From contig JABXIM010000034.1 in NCBI GenBank assembly GCA_013373085.1, forward strand, positions 1 through 64,000: a stretch of 64,000 nucleotides of DNA, read 5' to 3'. A program made the translations under genes and the position numbers. Source of the DNA: Oceanospirillaceae bacterium (GTDB lineage: Bacteria; Pseudomonadota; Gammaproteobacteria; Pseudomonadales; Balneatricaceae). This document shows positions 25,445-36,644 of the stretch, in pieces. The notes under the pieces were generated by a model. That model ran no database searches. It was not told where the DNA came from and saw nothing but the letters and a program-made list of their open reading frames with translations. The first letter of the stretch is position 1, and each line of letters opens with the position of its first letter.

Positions 25445-26623
25445 TTAAACATACTGCCCGGCGCAGTGGCCGGCGGCCCAGGCGAACTGGAAGTTGTGGC
25501 CGCCGAGGTGGCCGGTGACATCGAGGCATTCGCCGATAAAGTAAAGCCCGGCCGCCTTTTTCGCCTCGAAGGTCTTGGATGACACCTCGTTGGTGTCGAT
25601 GCCGCCGCGGGTCACTTCGGCGGTACGATAGCCCTCGGTACCCGACGGTTTGAGGCGCCAATGGTGGAAATGCTCCGCCACGCCTTCCAGACGGCGATTG
25701 TCGAAGCGGTTGATCGGCCCCTCGAATCCCCAGAGCTCGCAGAAGGTGTGGGCGATCCGTTTATGCATCTTGCGGCCGATCAGGGTGCGGATATCGGCTT
25801 TCGGATGCTTCTCTCGCTGCAGTTTCAGCCAGTCCAGCACGTCCAGTTCCGGGAACAGATCGATCTCGACTTCAACGCCCGGGTCCCAGTAGGACGAGAT
25901 CTGCAGAATCGCCGGGCCGCTGAGGCCGCGGTGGGTAAACAGCAGGTTTTCGGTGAAGGACGTATCGCCGATACTGGCCCGCACCCGGTGAGAGTCTCCC
26001 GCCAGCGGTTTGAAGATCTCAAGATCAGCCGGCTGCAGCGTAAAGGGCACCAGCGCCGCCTGCAACGGCGTCACTTCGAGACCGAACTGCCGCGCCACCT
26101 CGTAGGCAAAGGGCGTAGCGCCGCCATTCGGTATCGACAGCCCGCCGGTGGCGATGACCAGGGATTCGCAGCTCCAGGTACCAAACGTCGTTTTGACGCT
26201 GTAGCCGCGCTCCAGCGGCTCGATGCGGTGAATCTGGCAGTCGGTACGAATATCGACACCAGCCCAGTCACACTCGGTCAGCAGTAGCTGCAGGATATCC
26301 TTGCTGGAGGTATCGCAGAACAGCTGCCCAAGGGTTTTCTCGTGGTAATCGATACCGTGTCGCTCCACCAGCTCGACGAAGGCCGACACCGGGTAGCGGC
26401 TGAGCGCCGATTTGCAGAAATGCGGGTTGGATGACAGGTAATTGGCCGGCGTATTGTGCAGGTTGGTGAAGTTGCACCGACCACCGCCGGACATCAGGAT
26501 CTTGCGGCCAATCTTGTTGCTGTGCTCCAGCAGCAGCACATTACGGCCACGGTAGCCGGCGCTCGCAGCGCACATGAGACCGGCGGCGCCGGCACCGATT
26601 ATGATCACATCCGGATTTTGCAT
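25445..26623 (-). CDS. BaiN/HI0933-family FAD-dependent oxidoreductase
   Basis: 392 residues. N-terminal Rossmann motif VIIIGAGAAGLMCAASAG binds FAD; then KIGRKILMSGGGRCNFTN, a family hallmark, and the C-terminal VTRGGIDTNEVSSKTFEAKK plus GLYFIGECLDVTGHLGGHNF, which closes over the flavin. Family members are cytosolic flavoproteins of mostly unknown substrate; some act in bile-acid reduction, which is not implied here. ATG at 26623 (MQNPDV) is chosen because the dinucleotide-binding strand begins at once. Confidence 0.92.
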   Translation of the reverse strand: MQNPDVIIIGAGAAGLMCAASAGYRGRNVLLLEHSNKIGRKILMSGGGRCNFTNLHNTPANYLSSNPHFCKSALSRYPVSAFVELVERHGIDYHEKTLGQLFCDTSSKDILQLLLTECDWAGVDIRTDCQIHRIEPLERGYSVKTTFGTWSCESLVIATGGLSIPNGGATPFAYEVARQFGLEVTPLQAALVPFTLQPADLEIFKPLAGDSHRVRASIGDTSFTENLLFTHRGLSGPAILQISSYWDPGVEVEIDLFPELDVLDWLKLQREKHPKADIRTLIGRKMHKRIAHTFCELWGFEGPINRFDNRRLEGVAEHFHHWRLKPSGTEGYRTAEVTRGGIDTNEVSSKTFEAKKAAGLYFIGECLDVTGHLGGHNFQFAWAAGHCAGQYV

Positions 26624-26712
26624 CTGACTGGCGTTACCCGCGTTCGAAAAAGGCGCCCATGCTACCACAGTCCTGTTGTGACGACGTCTTCAGCGAAAGT
26701 GTATCAGCGCCT

Positions 26713-26982
26713 CTATACGGGCTTAATGTCGGACTTGGGGGATTTGCGGTGACTGCCGTCGCACAATGGCGGCGTACCCGTGCCCTTGCACAGGCACAGG
26801 AAGACGACGTCATCACGTTCGGCGACGAAGACCACCGGGTCGATGCCGGTTCCCTGGTGGGAGCCGTCACACCAGGGTTGGTTGGCCGAGCGCCCGCAAG
26901 CGCACCAGGTGTAAGTCTGCCCTTCCCTGAGCTCGACCCGCGCTGGTTTGTCGCCGGCGCGATGTACGGGAGAGTGTGACAT
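26713..26982 (-). CDS. Double CDGSH iron-sulfur protein
   Basis: 89 residues with two CDGSH motifs: CACGRSANQPWCDGSH and CLCKGTGTPPLCDGSH. Each has the C-x-C-x(n)-C-x3-H pattern that holds one 2Fe-2S cluster with a His ligand. Bacterial two-motif mitoNEET-like proteins are small soluble electron- or cluster-transfer proteins. Monocistronic, no partner obvious. Confidence 0.93.
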   Translation of the reverse strand: MSHSPVHRAGDKPARVELREGQTYTWCACGRSANQPWCDGSHQGTGIDPVVFVAERDDVVFLCLCKGTGTPPLCDGSHRKSPKSDIKPV

Positions 26983-27106
26983 GGCGCGGACCTCCGCATT
27001 CGGGTCACCCCGAAGTAGTGTACTGCTTCACCCTTAATAGAGAGGGTCTAGCAGAACCCTAGCAGCCGCACTCGGCCTGCGCCAATCAAAGTCGGGACGT
27101 CGCCTT

Positions 27107-27400
27107 TCAGTCTTCGTCGTCGAGTTCGTTGTCCAGCTCGCGCCTTTCGCGGTTCAGGCCGCGGATCTTCTCCGCCAGCCGGCCGCCGCGCGCGCCCTTC
27201 TGATCATCACGTCCTTCAGAGCGTTCCTGCTGCTCGAGATGCTTCTCGTAGGCAGACTTCTGCTTCTTGCGCTTCTCAAGCGCGCGTTTCTTGCGGCTTT
27301 CGTAGCTATCCGGGTCGGCCAGTTTCTCGCTGCGCCGGGGAGGCTGTGCACCCCATTCGATGCGGTTGGCATCGGAGCGCTTCTTTCTCACGCGTGTCAT
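27107..27400 (-). CDS. Highly charged small protein coupled to the RbgA-like GTPase gene
   Basis: 97 residues, about half charged: many Arg, Lys, Glu and Asp, e.g. SRKKRALEKRKKQKSAYEK, and an acidic end (ELDNELDDED). Probably helical or disordered. It starts inside the stop of the GTPase gene (ATGA overlap), which supports coexpression and perhaps a ribosome-related role. Family not recognised. Confidence 0.7.
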   Translation of the reverse strand: MTRVRKKRSDANRIEWGAQPPRRSEKLADPDSYESRKKRALEKRKKQKSAYEKHLEQQERSEGRDDQKGARGGRLAEKIRGLNRERRELDNELDDED

Positions 27401-28308
27401 TTCGAATCCTGCTTTTGCTCGTCTTCCGCCGCCAACCGCTCGGCTTCTTCCAACGCGGCCTGACGTCTTTTCTCATCCCACTCGGCGACCGTCTCGAAAC
27501 TGATGCGACCGAGCTTGCCACCACGCATTTCGTTGAGCAGTATCTCCGACGCTTTATGCCGGTCGACAACGCCACCCGGGCGCAGACACCCGCGTTTGCG
27601 TCCGATGGCGTCGATCAGCTCCTCGGCTATACCGGGGACCTGCGCCAGCTTGTAGCGCTCCTGCAGGCGCTGAGGATACTGCTGCAGCAAAAAACCTGCA
27701 GCAAATAACGCCACATCCTCGAACTCTATTGCAGTATCGCGGATGGCACCGCTCGCCGCCAGACGGTAACCGGAGTCACGGTCTTCGATTTTGGGCCACA
27801 GGATACCCGGCGTATCGGACAGCGCCATCCCGCCCTGCAGCGAGAAGCGCTGCTGCGAGCGTGTCACCGCCGGCTGGTTTCCGACCTTGGCGATCCGCTT
27901 GCCGAGCAGCGCATTGATCAGCGTCGATTTGCCGACGTTGGGGATCCCCATGATCATCGCCCTCACCGGCCGGCCGGCATTGGCTCTGGACGGGACCAAC
28001 TGACGGCAGAGTTCGGGCAGCCGCTTGATGAGTTTCTTGTCCTGGTAATCCAGCGCCAGTGCCTGCACCCCGTCCATGGCATTGAAAAACGCGAGCCATT
28101 CGGCGGTCAGCGCGGGGTCGGCAAGATCTGCCTTGTTGAGCAGCTTGATGACCGGCTTGCCCTTGCGCAGGTTGTCCACCAGCGGATTCTCACTGGATTG
28201 CGGCAGGCGTGCATCCAGCACCTCGATCACCACATCGACCTCGTCCATGGTCTTGGCGATCTCTTTACGGGCCTTGTGCATGTGCCCGGGAAACCAGTTG
28301 ATACTCAT
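27397..28308 (-). CDS. YlqF/RbgA-like circularly permuted GTPase (ribosome biogenesis)
   Basis: 303 residues. The GTPase motifs are in permuted order: NKADLAD (G4) at about residue 57 precedes the P-loop GIPNVGKST (G1) at about 130 and SDTPGI (G3). N-terminus INWFPGHMHKARKEI is the classic opening of the family, which assists assembly of the large ribosomal subunit. The ATG at 28308 gives that N-terminus. Precedes and overlaps the charged 97-residue gene. Confidence 0.93.
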   Translation of the reverse strand: MSINWFPGHMHKARKEIAKTMDEVDVVIEVLDARLPQSSENPLVDNLRKGKPVIKLLNKADLADPALTAEWLAFFNAMDGVQALALDYQDKKLIKRLPELCRQLVPSRANAGRPVRAMIMGIPNVGKSTLINALLGKRIAKVGNQPAVTRSQQRFSLQGGMALSDTPGILWPKIEDRDSGYRLAASGAIRDTAIEFEDVALFAAGFLLQQYPQRLQERYKLAQVPGIAEELIDAIGRKRGCLRPGGVVDRHKASEILLNEMRGGKLGRISFETVAEWDEKRRQAALEEAERLAAEDEQKQDSK

Positions 28309-28335
28309 CGTCTCGCCTCTGTTCGAAGGCCGCAT

Positions 28336-28341
28336 ATTATA
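28336..28341 (-). promoter_or_regulatory. Possible -10 element of the RbgA-like gene
   Basis: TATAAT on the minus strand, preceded by CGCG, 28 bases upstream of the start codon. No clear -35 at 17 bases. The remaining stretch to 28623, about 280 bases, is the divergent promoter region for the EAL-HDOD gene and shows no gene. Confidence 0.4.
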
Positions 28342-28623
28342 CGCGAATATTGCCGCCGATAGGCCCGGTAAACGACGATAAGCGCCTCTTTTTAATGTCT
28401 TTATCGCAAGGCAATACACCGGTCCCCCAAATGTTTGGCCGATCTGTCCGGTATGGGCTGCGGCATCTGACGCCCGAGCGCTGGCGCGGCTGTCATTAAG
28501 GAGGCTTGAGCAGGTAACCCAAGACTGCAACTCCCGCCGACTTCACGTATCGGGCTACCTGCTGGAGGCCTTTGCGTATACACTCGCCATGAAGGATTCC
28601 AATGACAGGACGAGTGACCGGAT

Positions 28624-29844
28624 ATGGATAGCATGCCCGGCGGCCAGCAGGTATTGATGGCCCGCCAGCCCATCTTCGACGAGAATCAGAAAGTCGTCGC
28701 CTATGAACTGCTCTACCGGCTCGAAGACGGCGTAACCCCAAGCGCAGCGGGTGCCGAACTGAGCGGGGAGATGATCCTCAGCGTTTACACCAGCATTTCC
28801 GATGCCGGTTCAGTCCGGCGGGTACCGGCGTTCCTGCCGGTCGGACGCGACCTGCTGTTGTCCGGTCAATTGCCGGAACTGCCGCGCAAGCAGGTGGTGA
28901 TCGAGCTCGACCCCGGCCCTGAACCCGACCTCGATTACAACAAAGCCGCGCTCAAGCTGATGAAGGAAGGCTATCGCATCTGCCTTCGCGGCTTCAGCTA
29001 CAACCCGCATCACGACGACCTGCTGAAAATGGCGCAGATCGTCAAACTCGATGTGCGCAACTTCAGCGATTCGGAGCTCGAGCAGCAGTTGCAGCGCATG
29101 CGCGCCTTCAAGGTGGCGTTCCTCGCCGAAGGCATCGAGCAGTTCAGCCAGCTCGAACGCTGCATCGACATGGGATTCAAGCTGTATCAGGGCAGCTTCC
29201 TGAGCAAGCCCAAACTGGTCGAAGGACGCCGGATCAGCGCCAATCAGGTGACCCTGATGCAGCTGATTCAGGAACTGCAGTCCCCGGGCACGACGCCGGA
29301 AAAGCTCGAGACGCTGATCCTGCACGACCCGGTGCTGACCTTCAAGCTGCTCAGAATCGTTAACTCGGCCGCCTATTCGCTGGTCCGCAAGGTTGACTCC
29401 ATCGCCCAGGCCGTGGTGCTCCTCGGTCTCGAGCAGGTTCGCAAATGGGCGACGCTGATCGCCATGTCCGCCAATCGCGACAAACCGGAGGAACTCTCCC
29501 GCCTGCTGCTGATCCGAGGCCGGATGAGCGAACTGGTCGCGGAGGGGCTCAAGTACCCGAACGCCCCATCCTACTTCATGGCCGGGATGATGTCGGGACT
29601 GCACGCCATGCTCGATATCGAGCAGGAAGCGATGCTCGATCAGGTGCCACTCGGCGACGATATAAAGGACGCGATACGCGCAGGTACGGGACCGATCGGC
29701 ACCGTTCTGGCCAATGTCATTCACTACGAAAGTGGCGACTGGCACCTGCTGCCCGGCGATTTCGACGCCAACCTCTACGACCGGGCATACCGCGCCAGCC
29801 TGAAGTGGACCCAGGAATCGATGCAGGCGATGTACGACGAATAA
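28624..29844 (+). CDS. EAL-HDOD signalling protein, EAL domain degenerate
   Basis: 406 residues. Residues ~10-190 are an EAL-like domain (LMARQPIFDENQKVVAYELL) that lacks the EAL signature and the DDFG-type acid residues of an active c-di-GMP phosphodiesterase; residues ~200-395 are an HDOD domain (DPVLTFKLLRIVNSAAYSLV, GLEQVRKWATLIAM). This arrangement matches YuxH/CmpX-like EAL-HDOD proteins, thought to act as regulatory adaptors. Lies alone on the plus strand. Confidence 0.92.
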   Translation: MDSMPGGQQVLMARQPIFDENQKVVAYELLYRLEDGVTPSAAGAELSGEMILSVYTSISDAGSVRRVPAFLPVGRDLLLSGQLPELPRKQVVIELDPGPEPDLDYNKAALKLMKEGYRICLRGFSYNPHHDDLLKMAQIVKLDVRNFSDSELEQQLQRMRAFKVAFLAEGIEQFSQLERCIDMGFKLYQGSFLSKPKLVEGRRISANQVTLMQLIQELQSPGTTPEKLETLILHDPVLTFKLLRIVNSAAYSLVRKVDSIAQAVVLLGLEQVRKWATLIAMSANRDKPEELSRLLLIRGRMSELVAEGLKYPNAPSYFMAGMMSGLHAMLDIEQEAMLDQVPLGDDIKDAIRAGTGPIGTVLANVIHYESGDWHLLPGDFDANLYDRAYRASLKWTQESMQAMYDE

Positions 29845-29930
29845 GCTGCGCCTGCATCAAGCGTTAACAAACCAGCGTTATCTTCAGATTCAAATATCCT
29901 GCCCCGCCACGGGGCGGTCAGCGGAGAGCA

Positions 29931-30365
29931 ATGATGAGCGAGGTCCAGCACCTCTTTTTCGAAGACCTGGAAGTCGGCCAGAGCGCTTCCAGCACCAAAA
30001 TCGTATCCGATGAGGATATCCGGCGCTTCGCCGAGATTACCGGCGATACCAACCCGGTGCATCTGGACGACGCCTACGCCAGTACCACCGGGTTTGGCGG
30101 TCGTATCGCCCATGGCATGCTGAGCGCCGGCCTGATCTCGGCGGCCATCGGCACCCACCTGCCGGGACCCGGGTCGATCTATCTCAACCAGTCGCTGAAA
30201 TTCCGCCTGCCGATTCGCCCCGGCGACGAGGTCGAAACCCGTGTCACCATCACCGACATGAACGAACGGCGCCGCTGGGTGACGCTCTCGACCGAATGCT
30301 TCGTCGACGGCAAGCGCGTCACCCAGGGCGAAGCCGTGGTGATGGTCGAGCGGCGTCCGGCCTGA
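29931..30365 (+). CDS. MaoC-family (R)-specific enoyl-CoA hydratase
   Basis: 144 residues, hot-dog fold. The hydratase-2 motif is FAEITGDTNPVHLDDAYA with the catalytic Asp and His (D-x4-H), then FGGRIAHGML. PhaJ-like enzymes supply (R)-3-hydroxyacyl-CoA for PHA or act in fatty-acid chemistry. GGAG precedes two neighbouring ATGs (29931, 29934). Gap of 11 bases to the next gene suggests an operon with the isochorismatase-like gene. Confidence 0.9.
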   Translation: MMSEVQHLFFEDLEVGQSASSTKIVSDEDIRRFAEITGDTNPVHLDDAYASTTGFGGRIAHGMLSAGLISAAIGTHLPGPGSIYLNQSLKFRLPIRPGDEVETRVTITDMNERRRWVTLSTECFVDGKRVTQGEAVVMVERRPA

Positions 30366-30376
30366 AGGAGACCAAG

Positions 30377-30922
30377 ATGCTGATTGATCCCGCCCGGTCG
30401 CTGCTGCTCATCGTCGACGTCCAGACACGGCTCGTGCCTGCAGTGGAAGCGCCAGAGTTGCTGCTCGACAACTGTCGCTGGCTGCTGGAAATTGCGCGTC
30501 AACTCGAGATACCGGCACTGGCCTCCGAGCAGTACCCGCAGGGCATCGGCCCTACCTGCGAGCCACTGCGCGAACTGCTCGCGGATGACGAGATCCACGA
30601 AAAGACCTGGTTCTCCTGCCTGGCGGACCCGGAGTGCGGCGAGACCGTCGCCGGGCGCTGCCCACAGCAGGTGGTGATCGTCGGCGTCGAGGCCCATGTC
30701 TGCGTGCTGCAAACCGCGCTGGAACTGAAACAGCTCGGACGCGAGGTGTACGTCGTCGCCGACTGCATCTCGTCGCGAAAAGCAGCGGACAAAGCACTGG
30801 CAATCGAACGCCTGCGCCAGGCCGGTATCCAGGTCGTCAGCCGCGAGATGGTGGCGTTCGAATGGATGCGCAAGGCCGGTACCGACAGTTTCCGCCATAT
30901 CAGCAAACACTACCTGCGCTAG
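30377..30922 (+). CDS. Isochorismatase-family cysteine hydrolase
   Basis: 181 residues. Catalytic triad visible: Asp in LLLIVDVQTR, Lys in HEKTWFSCL and Cys in GVEAHVCVLQTALEL. Family includes nicotinamidase-like and YcaC-like enzymes; the substrate is unknown. AAGGAGACCAAG lies before the ATG at 30377. Cotranscribed with the MaoC gene. Confidence 0.9.
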   Translation: MLIDPARSLLLIVDVQTRLVPAVEAPELLLDNCRWLLEIARQLEIPALASEQYPQGIGPTCEPLRELLADDEIHEKTWFSCLADPECGETVAGRCPQQVVIVGVEAHVCVLQTALELKQLGREVYVVADCISSRKAADKALAIERLRQAGIQVVSREMVAFEWMRKAGTDSFRHISKHYLR

Positions 30923-30997
30923 CGGCCAGGCTGGCAACTCTCCCGCGGCTTGGATACTTTTAAGGGTATCAAGCCGCAACGACAACGGGAGCACGCC

Positions 30998-32947
<1,950 letters not shown>

Positions 32948-33173
32948 ACGGGTGAGTGGTGAAGCAGGATAGGTTAAGCCGCATTCGCCTTCAGCTTGCC
33001 CATTTACACAGCGCCCTGGGCGGCGCCCCCATCATCGACGCCGGTTGGCACCGTTACGGCATCTGCCCCGTCAGTAAAGCAGTCAGGGAGCAAAGACCCC
33101 GGGGCACGAACGTCCGAACCGCGGCACTACAAGGGCACCGCGAAAACCGGCGCCAGGACTCCTGGTCGGGCCG

Positions 33174-35072
33174 TCAGCCTTCCAGCCGTCCCAGGTGCTG
33201 CAGGAAGTCGTCCGGATCGATCACGCCGATCAACGTCAGGTGCGGTTTCAGCGCGCCGCTGCCATCGTAGAACAGCAGCGCCGGCGGGCCGATCACGCCG
33301 TACTCGCGATTGAGCAGCCGTGCCGCCTCGTCGTTGGCGGTCACGTCCACCTTGATTAGCTGAAAGCCGGATAATGCCTGGCGGACGCGTTCATCATCGA
33401 AGGTCACGTACTCGAGTTCGTAGCAGGACACGCACCAGTCGGCAAAGAAATCCAGCATGACCGGCTGCCCGTTTCGCTGCGCCTGCTCGAGCATCGGCTG
33501 CAGCTGCGCCATGGACGTCACTTTGCTGAACGACAGCGAGGCCTTCGCGGTCTGGCCACTCGCCAGCCCCTGCAACGGATACACCAGGCTGCGGCTGCCG
33601 GCGAACAACCCCACCATCAGTGCCAGTCCGTACACCAGCAGCATCAGGCCGACACCCTTCCATAGCCGGTGCCAGCCGCCGGACTGATCCGGCAGCCGGT
33701 CGAGCGCGTTCATGTAGACCGCCGAAATGATCAGCACCATCGCCGTCAATCCCATGGTGACGCGGTCGGGAATGATGCGGTCCAGCATCCAGATCGCCAT
33801 CAGCAGTAGCGCCACCCCGAATGCGGCCTTGACTGCCTCCATCCAGAGACCGGCCTTCGGCAACAGCTTGCCGGCCGAAGCGCCGACGAGCAACAGCGGC
33901 ACTCCCATCCCCAGGCTCAGCGAGAACAGCGCTAGGCCACCCAGAACCGGATCGCCCGACTGACCGATGTAAATCAGGGCGCCGGCCAGAGGCGCCGCCA
34001 TGCACGGCCCGACGATCAGCGCCGAGAGCAGACCCATCGCCGCCACGCCCGCCACGTTGCCGCCGTGGCGGCGGGAGCTGGCCCGGGTCAGGCGTGACTG
34101 CCAGCTCGATGGCAACTGCAGTTCGTAAAAACCGAACATCGACAGCGCCAGCAACACGAACAGACCGCTGAAGGAGGCCACGATCCAGGGGTTCTGAAAT
34201 GCAGCCTGCAGGTTGGCGCCGAAAAGCCCCGCAAAAACACCGGCAACGGTATAGGTAACCGCGACCGCGAGCACGTATATCAGCGACAGTCCCAGCGCCC
34301 TGCCGGTACTGATGCGGTGGCCATGACCGGCGATGATGCTGGAAATGATCGGGATCATCGGAAACACGCAGGGCGTGAATGACAGCGCCAGCCCTGCGAG
34401 GAAAAAGGCCCCGAGAGTCACCATCAGACTGGCACTCTGCAACAGGCCGACAAAGCGGTCCTGCTCGCTGACCGGGGCCGTACCGACGCCATAGCTGACG
34501 CTGGCAGTCCCTGCGTCGGCGACAACGGCCGACCCGTTACCGTCCGGGCCGTCCGACTCGCCCGTAGCGCCGGCCAGGGCGGCGGCGTCACCGTCCGCCT
34601 GGGGCGGAATGGCGTCGATGGCGATTTCCCGCGTTACCGGCGGGTAGCAGATCCCACCTTCCCAGCAGCCCTGATAGGTCACCGAAAACCGGTCGTTAAC
34701 GGTCGAATCCGTGAGGCTTGCGAGGTGGAGTTCCACTTCGGCGAACTCGTGATAGACCTGCACCTTGCCGAACAGCGGATCATCCTTTTCCTCGGATGGC
34801 GCGTTGATACGCTGAGCAATCTCACTGCTGCCACCGAGGCTCTTGAACTCCATCCGGTCGCGGTACAGATAGTAGTCCGGCTGAATGGTCCAGATCAGTC
34901 TGACCTTGCCCGGCGCCTCCACGCTGTAGTCGAGCCGGAAAGCATCATCGACCTGAAGGGGACCGTCGGCACCGAAGGGATTTTTGTCGAACAACCCCGC
35001 CTGGGCCTGCATACTGAGCCCGGCCATCAGCATCAGGCCGATATAGAGGAAACGAATAAAATTGAAGCGCAC
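33174..35072 (-). CDS. dsbD: Thiol:disulfide interchange protein DsbD
   Basis: About 632 residues. Signal-type start (VRFNFIRFLYIGLMLMAG), N-terminal alpha domain with the redox pair in CWEGGICYPP, central transmembrane domain with TPCVFPMIPI and GPCMAAPLAGA holding the membrane cysteines, and a C-terminal thioredoxin domain with FADWCVSCYELE. It passes electrons from cytosolic thioredoxin to periplasmic DsbC-type proteins. The frame is open to a GTG at 35120; I choose GTG at 35072 because it starts a clean signal peptide after GGAATCCC, but the start is uncertain. Monocistronic. Confidence 0.93.
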   Translation of the reverse strand: MRFNFIRFLYIGLMLMAGLSMQAQAGLFDKNPFGADGPLQVDDAFRLDYSVEAPGKVRLIWTIQPDYYLYRDRMEFKSLGGSSEIAQRINAPSEEKDDPLFGKVQVYHEFAEVELHLASLTDSTVNDRFSVTYQGCWEGGICYPPVTREIAIDAIPPQADGDAAALAGATGESDGPDGNGSAVVADAGTASVSYGVGTAPVSEQDRFVGLLQSASLMVTLGAFFLAGLALSFTPCVFPMIPIISSIIAGHGHRISTGRALGLSLIYVLAVAVTYTVAGVFAGLFGANLQAAFQNPWIVASFSGLFVLLALSMFGFYELQLPSSWQSRLTRASSRRHGGNVAGVAAMGLLSALIVGPCMAAPLAGALIYIGQSGDPVLGGLALFSLSLGMGVPLLLVGASAGKLLPKAGLWMEAVKAAFGVALLLMAIWMLDRIIPDRVTMGLTAMVLIISAVYMNALDRLPDQSGGWHRLWKGVGLMLLVYGLALMVGLFAGSRSLVYPLQGLASGQTAKASLSFSKVTSMAQLQPMLEQAQRNGQPVMLDFFADWCVSCYELEYVTFDDERVRQALSGFQLIKVDVTANDEAARLLNREYGVIGPPALLFYDGSGALKPHLTLIGVIDPDDFLQHLGRLEG

Positions 35073-35517
35073 GGGATTCCAGTTCCACGAATAAACGATT
35101 TTTGGCAGCCAGTAGACCACATGCCGACCGCCAAGTTCGCCCCCGGCAACACCGGAGCGGCCACCATTGTACCATCGACTTTTCCGCTCAGCGCCCGCTT
35201 CAGCCTGCTACGGGCTTATAACCACCTGATTAATGTGATAAAAAGGTTCGCAGTTGCACAAAGTGCCGGCTACCGGCACCGGAAACCGCCGCCATCGACT
35301 GCCAGACCGGCGCACGATGGCTGCCTGAAGCCCGTGCGCAGCGGCTTTCGCCCGGCAGTAAACGGCGATAAGCAAGATCGTCCGGAACGATCAGCTCGAG
35401 CCGACTTTCGACGCCTTGAATGCGAAGCAGGTATGCGTGCCGCCCGCTGCAACATCCGAGTGCCTGTAACAGTTTAGTTTTAATTATTGCCGCCCCGATC
35501 GCTGCAGAGACGATTTC
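35073..35517. other. 445-bp divergent region between dsbD and DAHP synthase
   Basis: No gene seen. It should hold both promoters; an AT-rich TTTAGTTTTAATTATT lies just before the aroF-type gene. No attenuator leader peptide or Trp/Phe/Tyr codon run is obvious. Confidence 0.6.
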
Positions 35518-36585
35518 ATGACCGATACACGCTTAGAAGATCTCAATATCGACTCCATCTCCATCCTGACCACGCCGGAGGCGCTCAAGGCCAAGCTGCC
35601 GATCAGCGAAGCCGCGGCGGCAACCGTCATGGAAGGGCGCGAGACGATTCGCAATATCCTCGACGGCAAGGACAAGCGCCTGATCGTCGTTGTAGGCCCC
35701 TGCTCCATCCACGACCCGGAAGCGGCACTGGAATACGGCCGACGCCTGAAAAACCTGGCCGAGCAGGTCAAGGACAGCCTCTACCTGGTCATGCGCGTCT
35801 ACTTCGAAAAGCCGCGCACCACCGTCGGCTGGAAAGGCCTGATCAACGACCCGCACATGGACGACTCCTTCGATATCGAGGAAGGCCTGCATATCGCACG
35901 CAAGCTTCTGCTCGACCTTTCCGAGCTCGGACTGCCGTTGGCCACGGAAGCACTGGATCCGAACAACCCGCAGTATCTGCAGGACCTTATTTCCTGGTCC
36001 GCGATCGGTGCCCGCACCACCGAATCCCAGACCCATCGTGAGATGTCCTCCGGTCTTTCCTGCGCGGTCGGCTTCAAGAACGGTACCGACGGCAGCCTCG
36101 GCGTCGCAATCAACGCACTGCAGTCAGTCAGCCACCCGCACAGCTTCCTCGGCATCAGCGAAAAAGGCGAGGCGGCGATCATTCGCACCAAGGGCAACAA
36201 GTACGGACACGTGGTGCTGCGCGGCGGTAACGGCAAGCCGAACTACGACTCGGTCAGCGTCACCCTGTGCGAACAGGACCTGGCGAAAAACAACCTGCCG
36301 CTGAACATCATGGTCGACTGCAGCCATGCCAACTCCAACAAGGACCCGGCACTGCAGCCGCTGGTCGCGGAAAATGTCGCCAACCAGATCCTCGAAGGCA
36401 ACAAGTCGCTGATCGGCCTGATGATCGAATCGAATATCGGCTGGGGTAATCAGTCGATCCCGGCCAATCTCGAAGATCTGAAGTACGGCGTTTCGGTTAC
36501 CGACGCCTGCATCGACTGGGATACCACCGAGCGCACCCTGCTGAAGATCAACGCGCAGCTCAAGGACGTGCTGCCCAAGCGCTGA
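35518..36585 (+). CDS. 3-deoxy-7-phosphoheptulonate (DAHP) synthase, class I
   Basis: 355 residues, AroF/AroG/AroH type; condenses phosphoenolpyruvate and erythrose 4-phosphate at the entry to the shikimate pathway. Motifs: VVVGPCSIHDP, MRVYFEKPRTTVGWKG, ARTTESQTHREMSSGL, IMVDCSHANS and IESNIGWGNQ. Metal ligands (Cys in GPCS, His in DCSHANS) are in place. Which isoform and which feedback amino acid cannot be told from the sequence alone. Confidence 0.95.
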   Translation: MTDTRLEDLNIDSISILTTPEALKAKLPISEAAAATVMEGRETIRNILDGKDKRLIVVVGPCSIHDPEAALEYGRRLKNLAEQVKDSLYLVMRVYFEKPRTTVGWKGLINDPHMDDSFDIEEGLHIARKLLLDLSELGLPLATEALDPNNPQYLQDLISWSAIGARTTESQTHREMSSGLSCAVGFKNGTDGSLGVAINALQSVSHPHSFLGISEKGEAAIIRTKGNKYGHVVLRGGNGKPNYDSVSVTLCEQDLAKNNLPLNIMVDCSHANSNKDPALQPLVAENVANQILEGNKSLIGLMIESNIGWGNQSIPANLEDLKYGVSVTDACIDWDTTERTLLKINAQLKDVLPKR

Positions 36586-36594
36586 GCCATTCCG

Positions 36595-36619
36595 CCGAGG
36601 CGGGCCATGCCCGTCTCGG
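36595..36619. terminator. Hairpin between convergent aroF-type and MFS genes
   Basis: 11-base stem CCGAGGCGGGC / GCCCGTCTCGG with one G-T wobble and a CAT loop. No T-run follows, so it may work as a rho-dependent or weak terminator. Confidence 0.5.
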
Positions 36620-36644
36620 TGCCCCGCTCACCCAGGAGATCGCC

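Noticed and set aside
35073-35120. GTG 35120 as dsbD start
   Set aside because: Would put 16 polar and aromatic residues before a normal signal peptide; kept as an alternative only.
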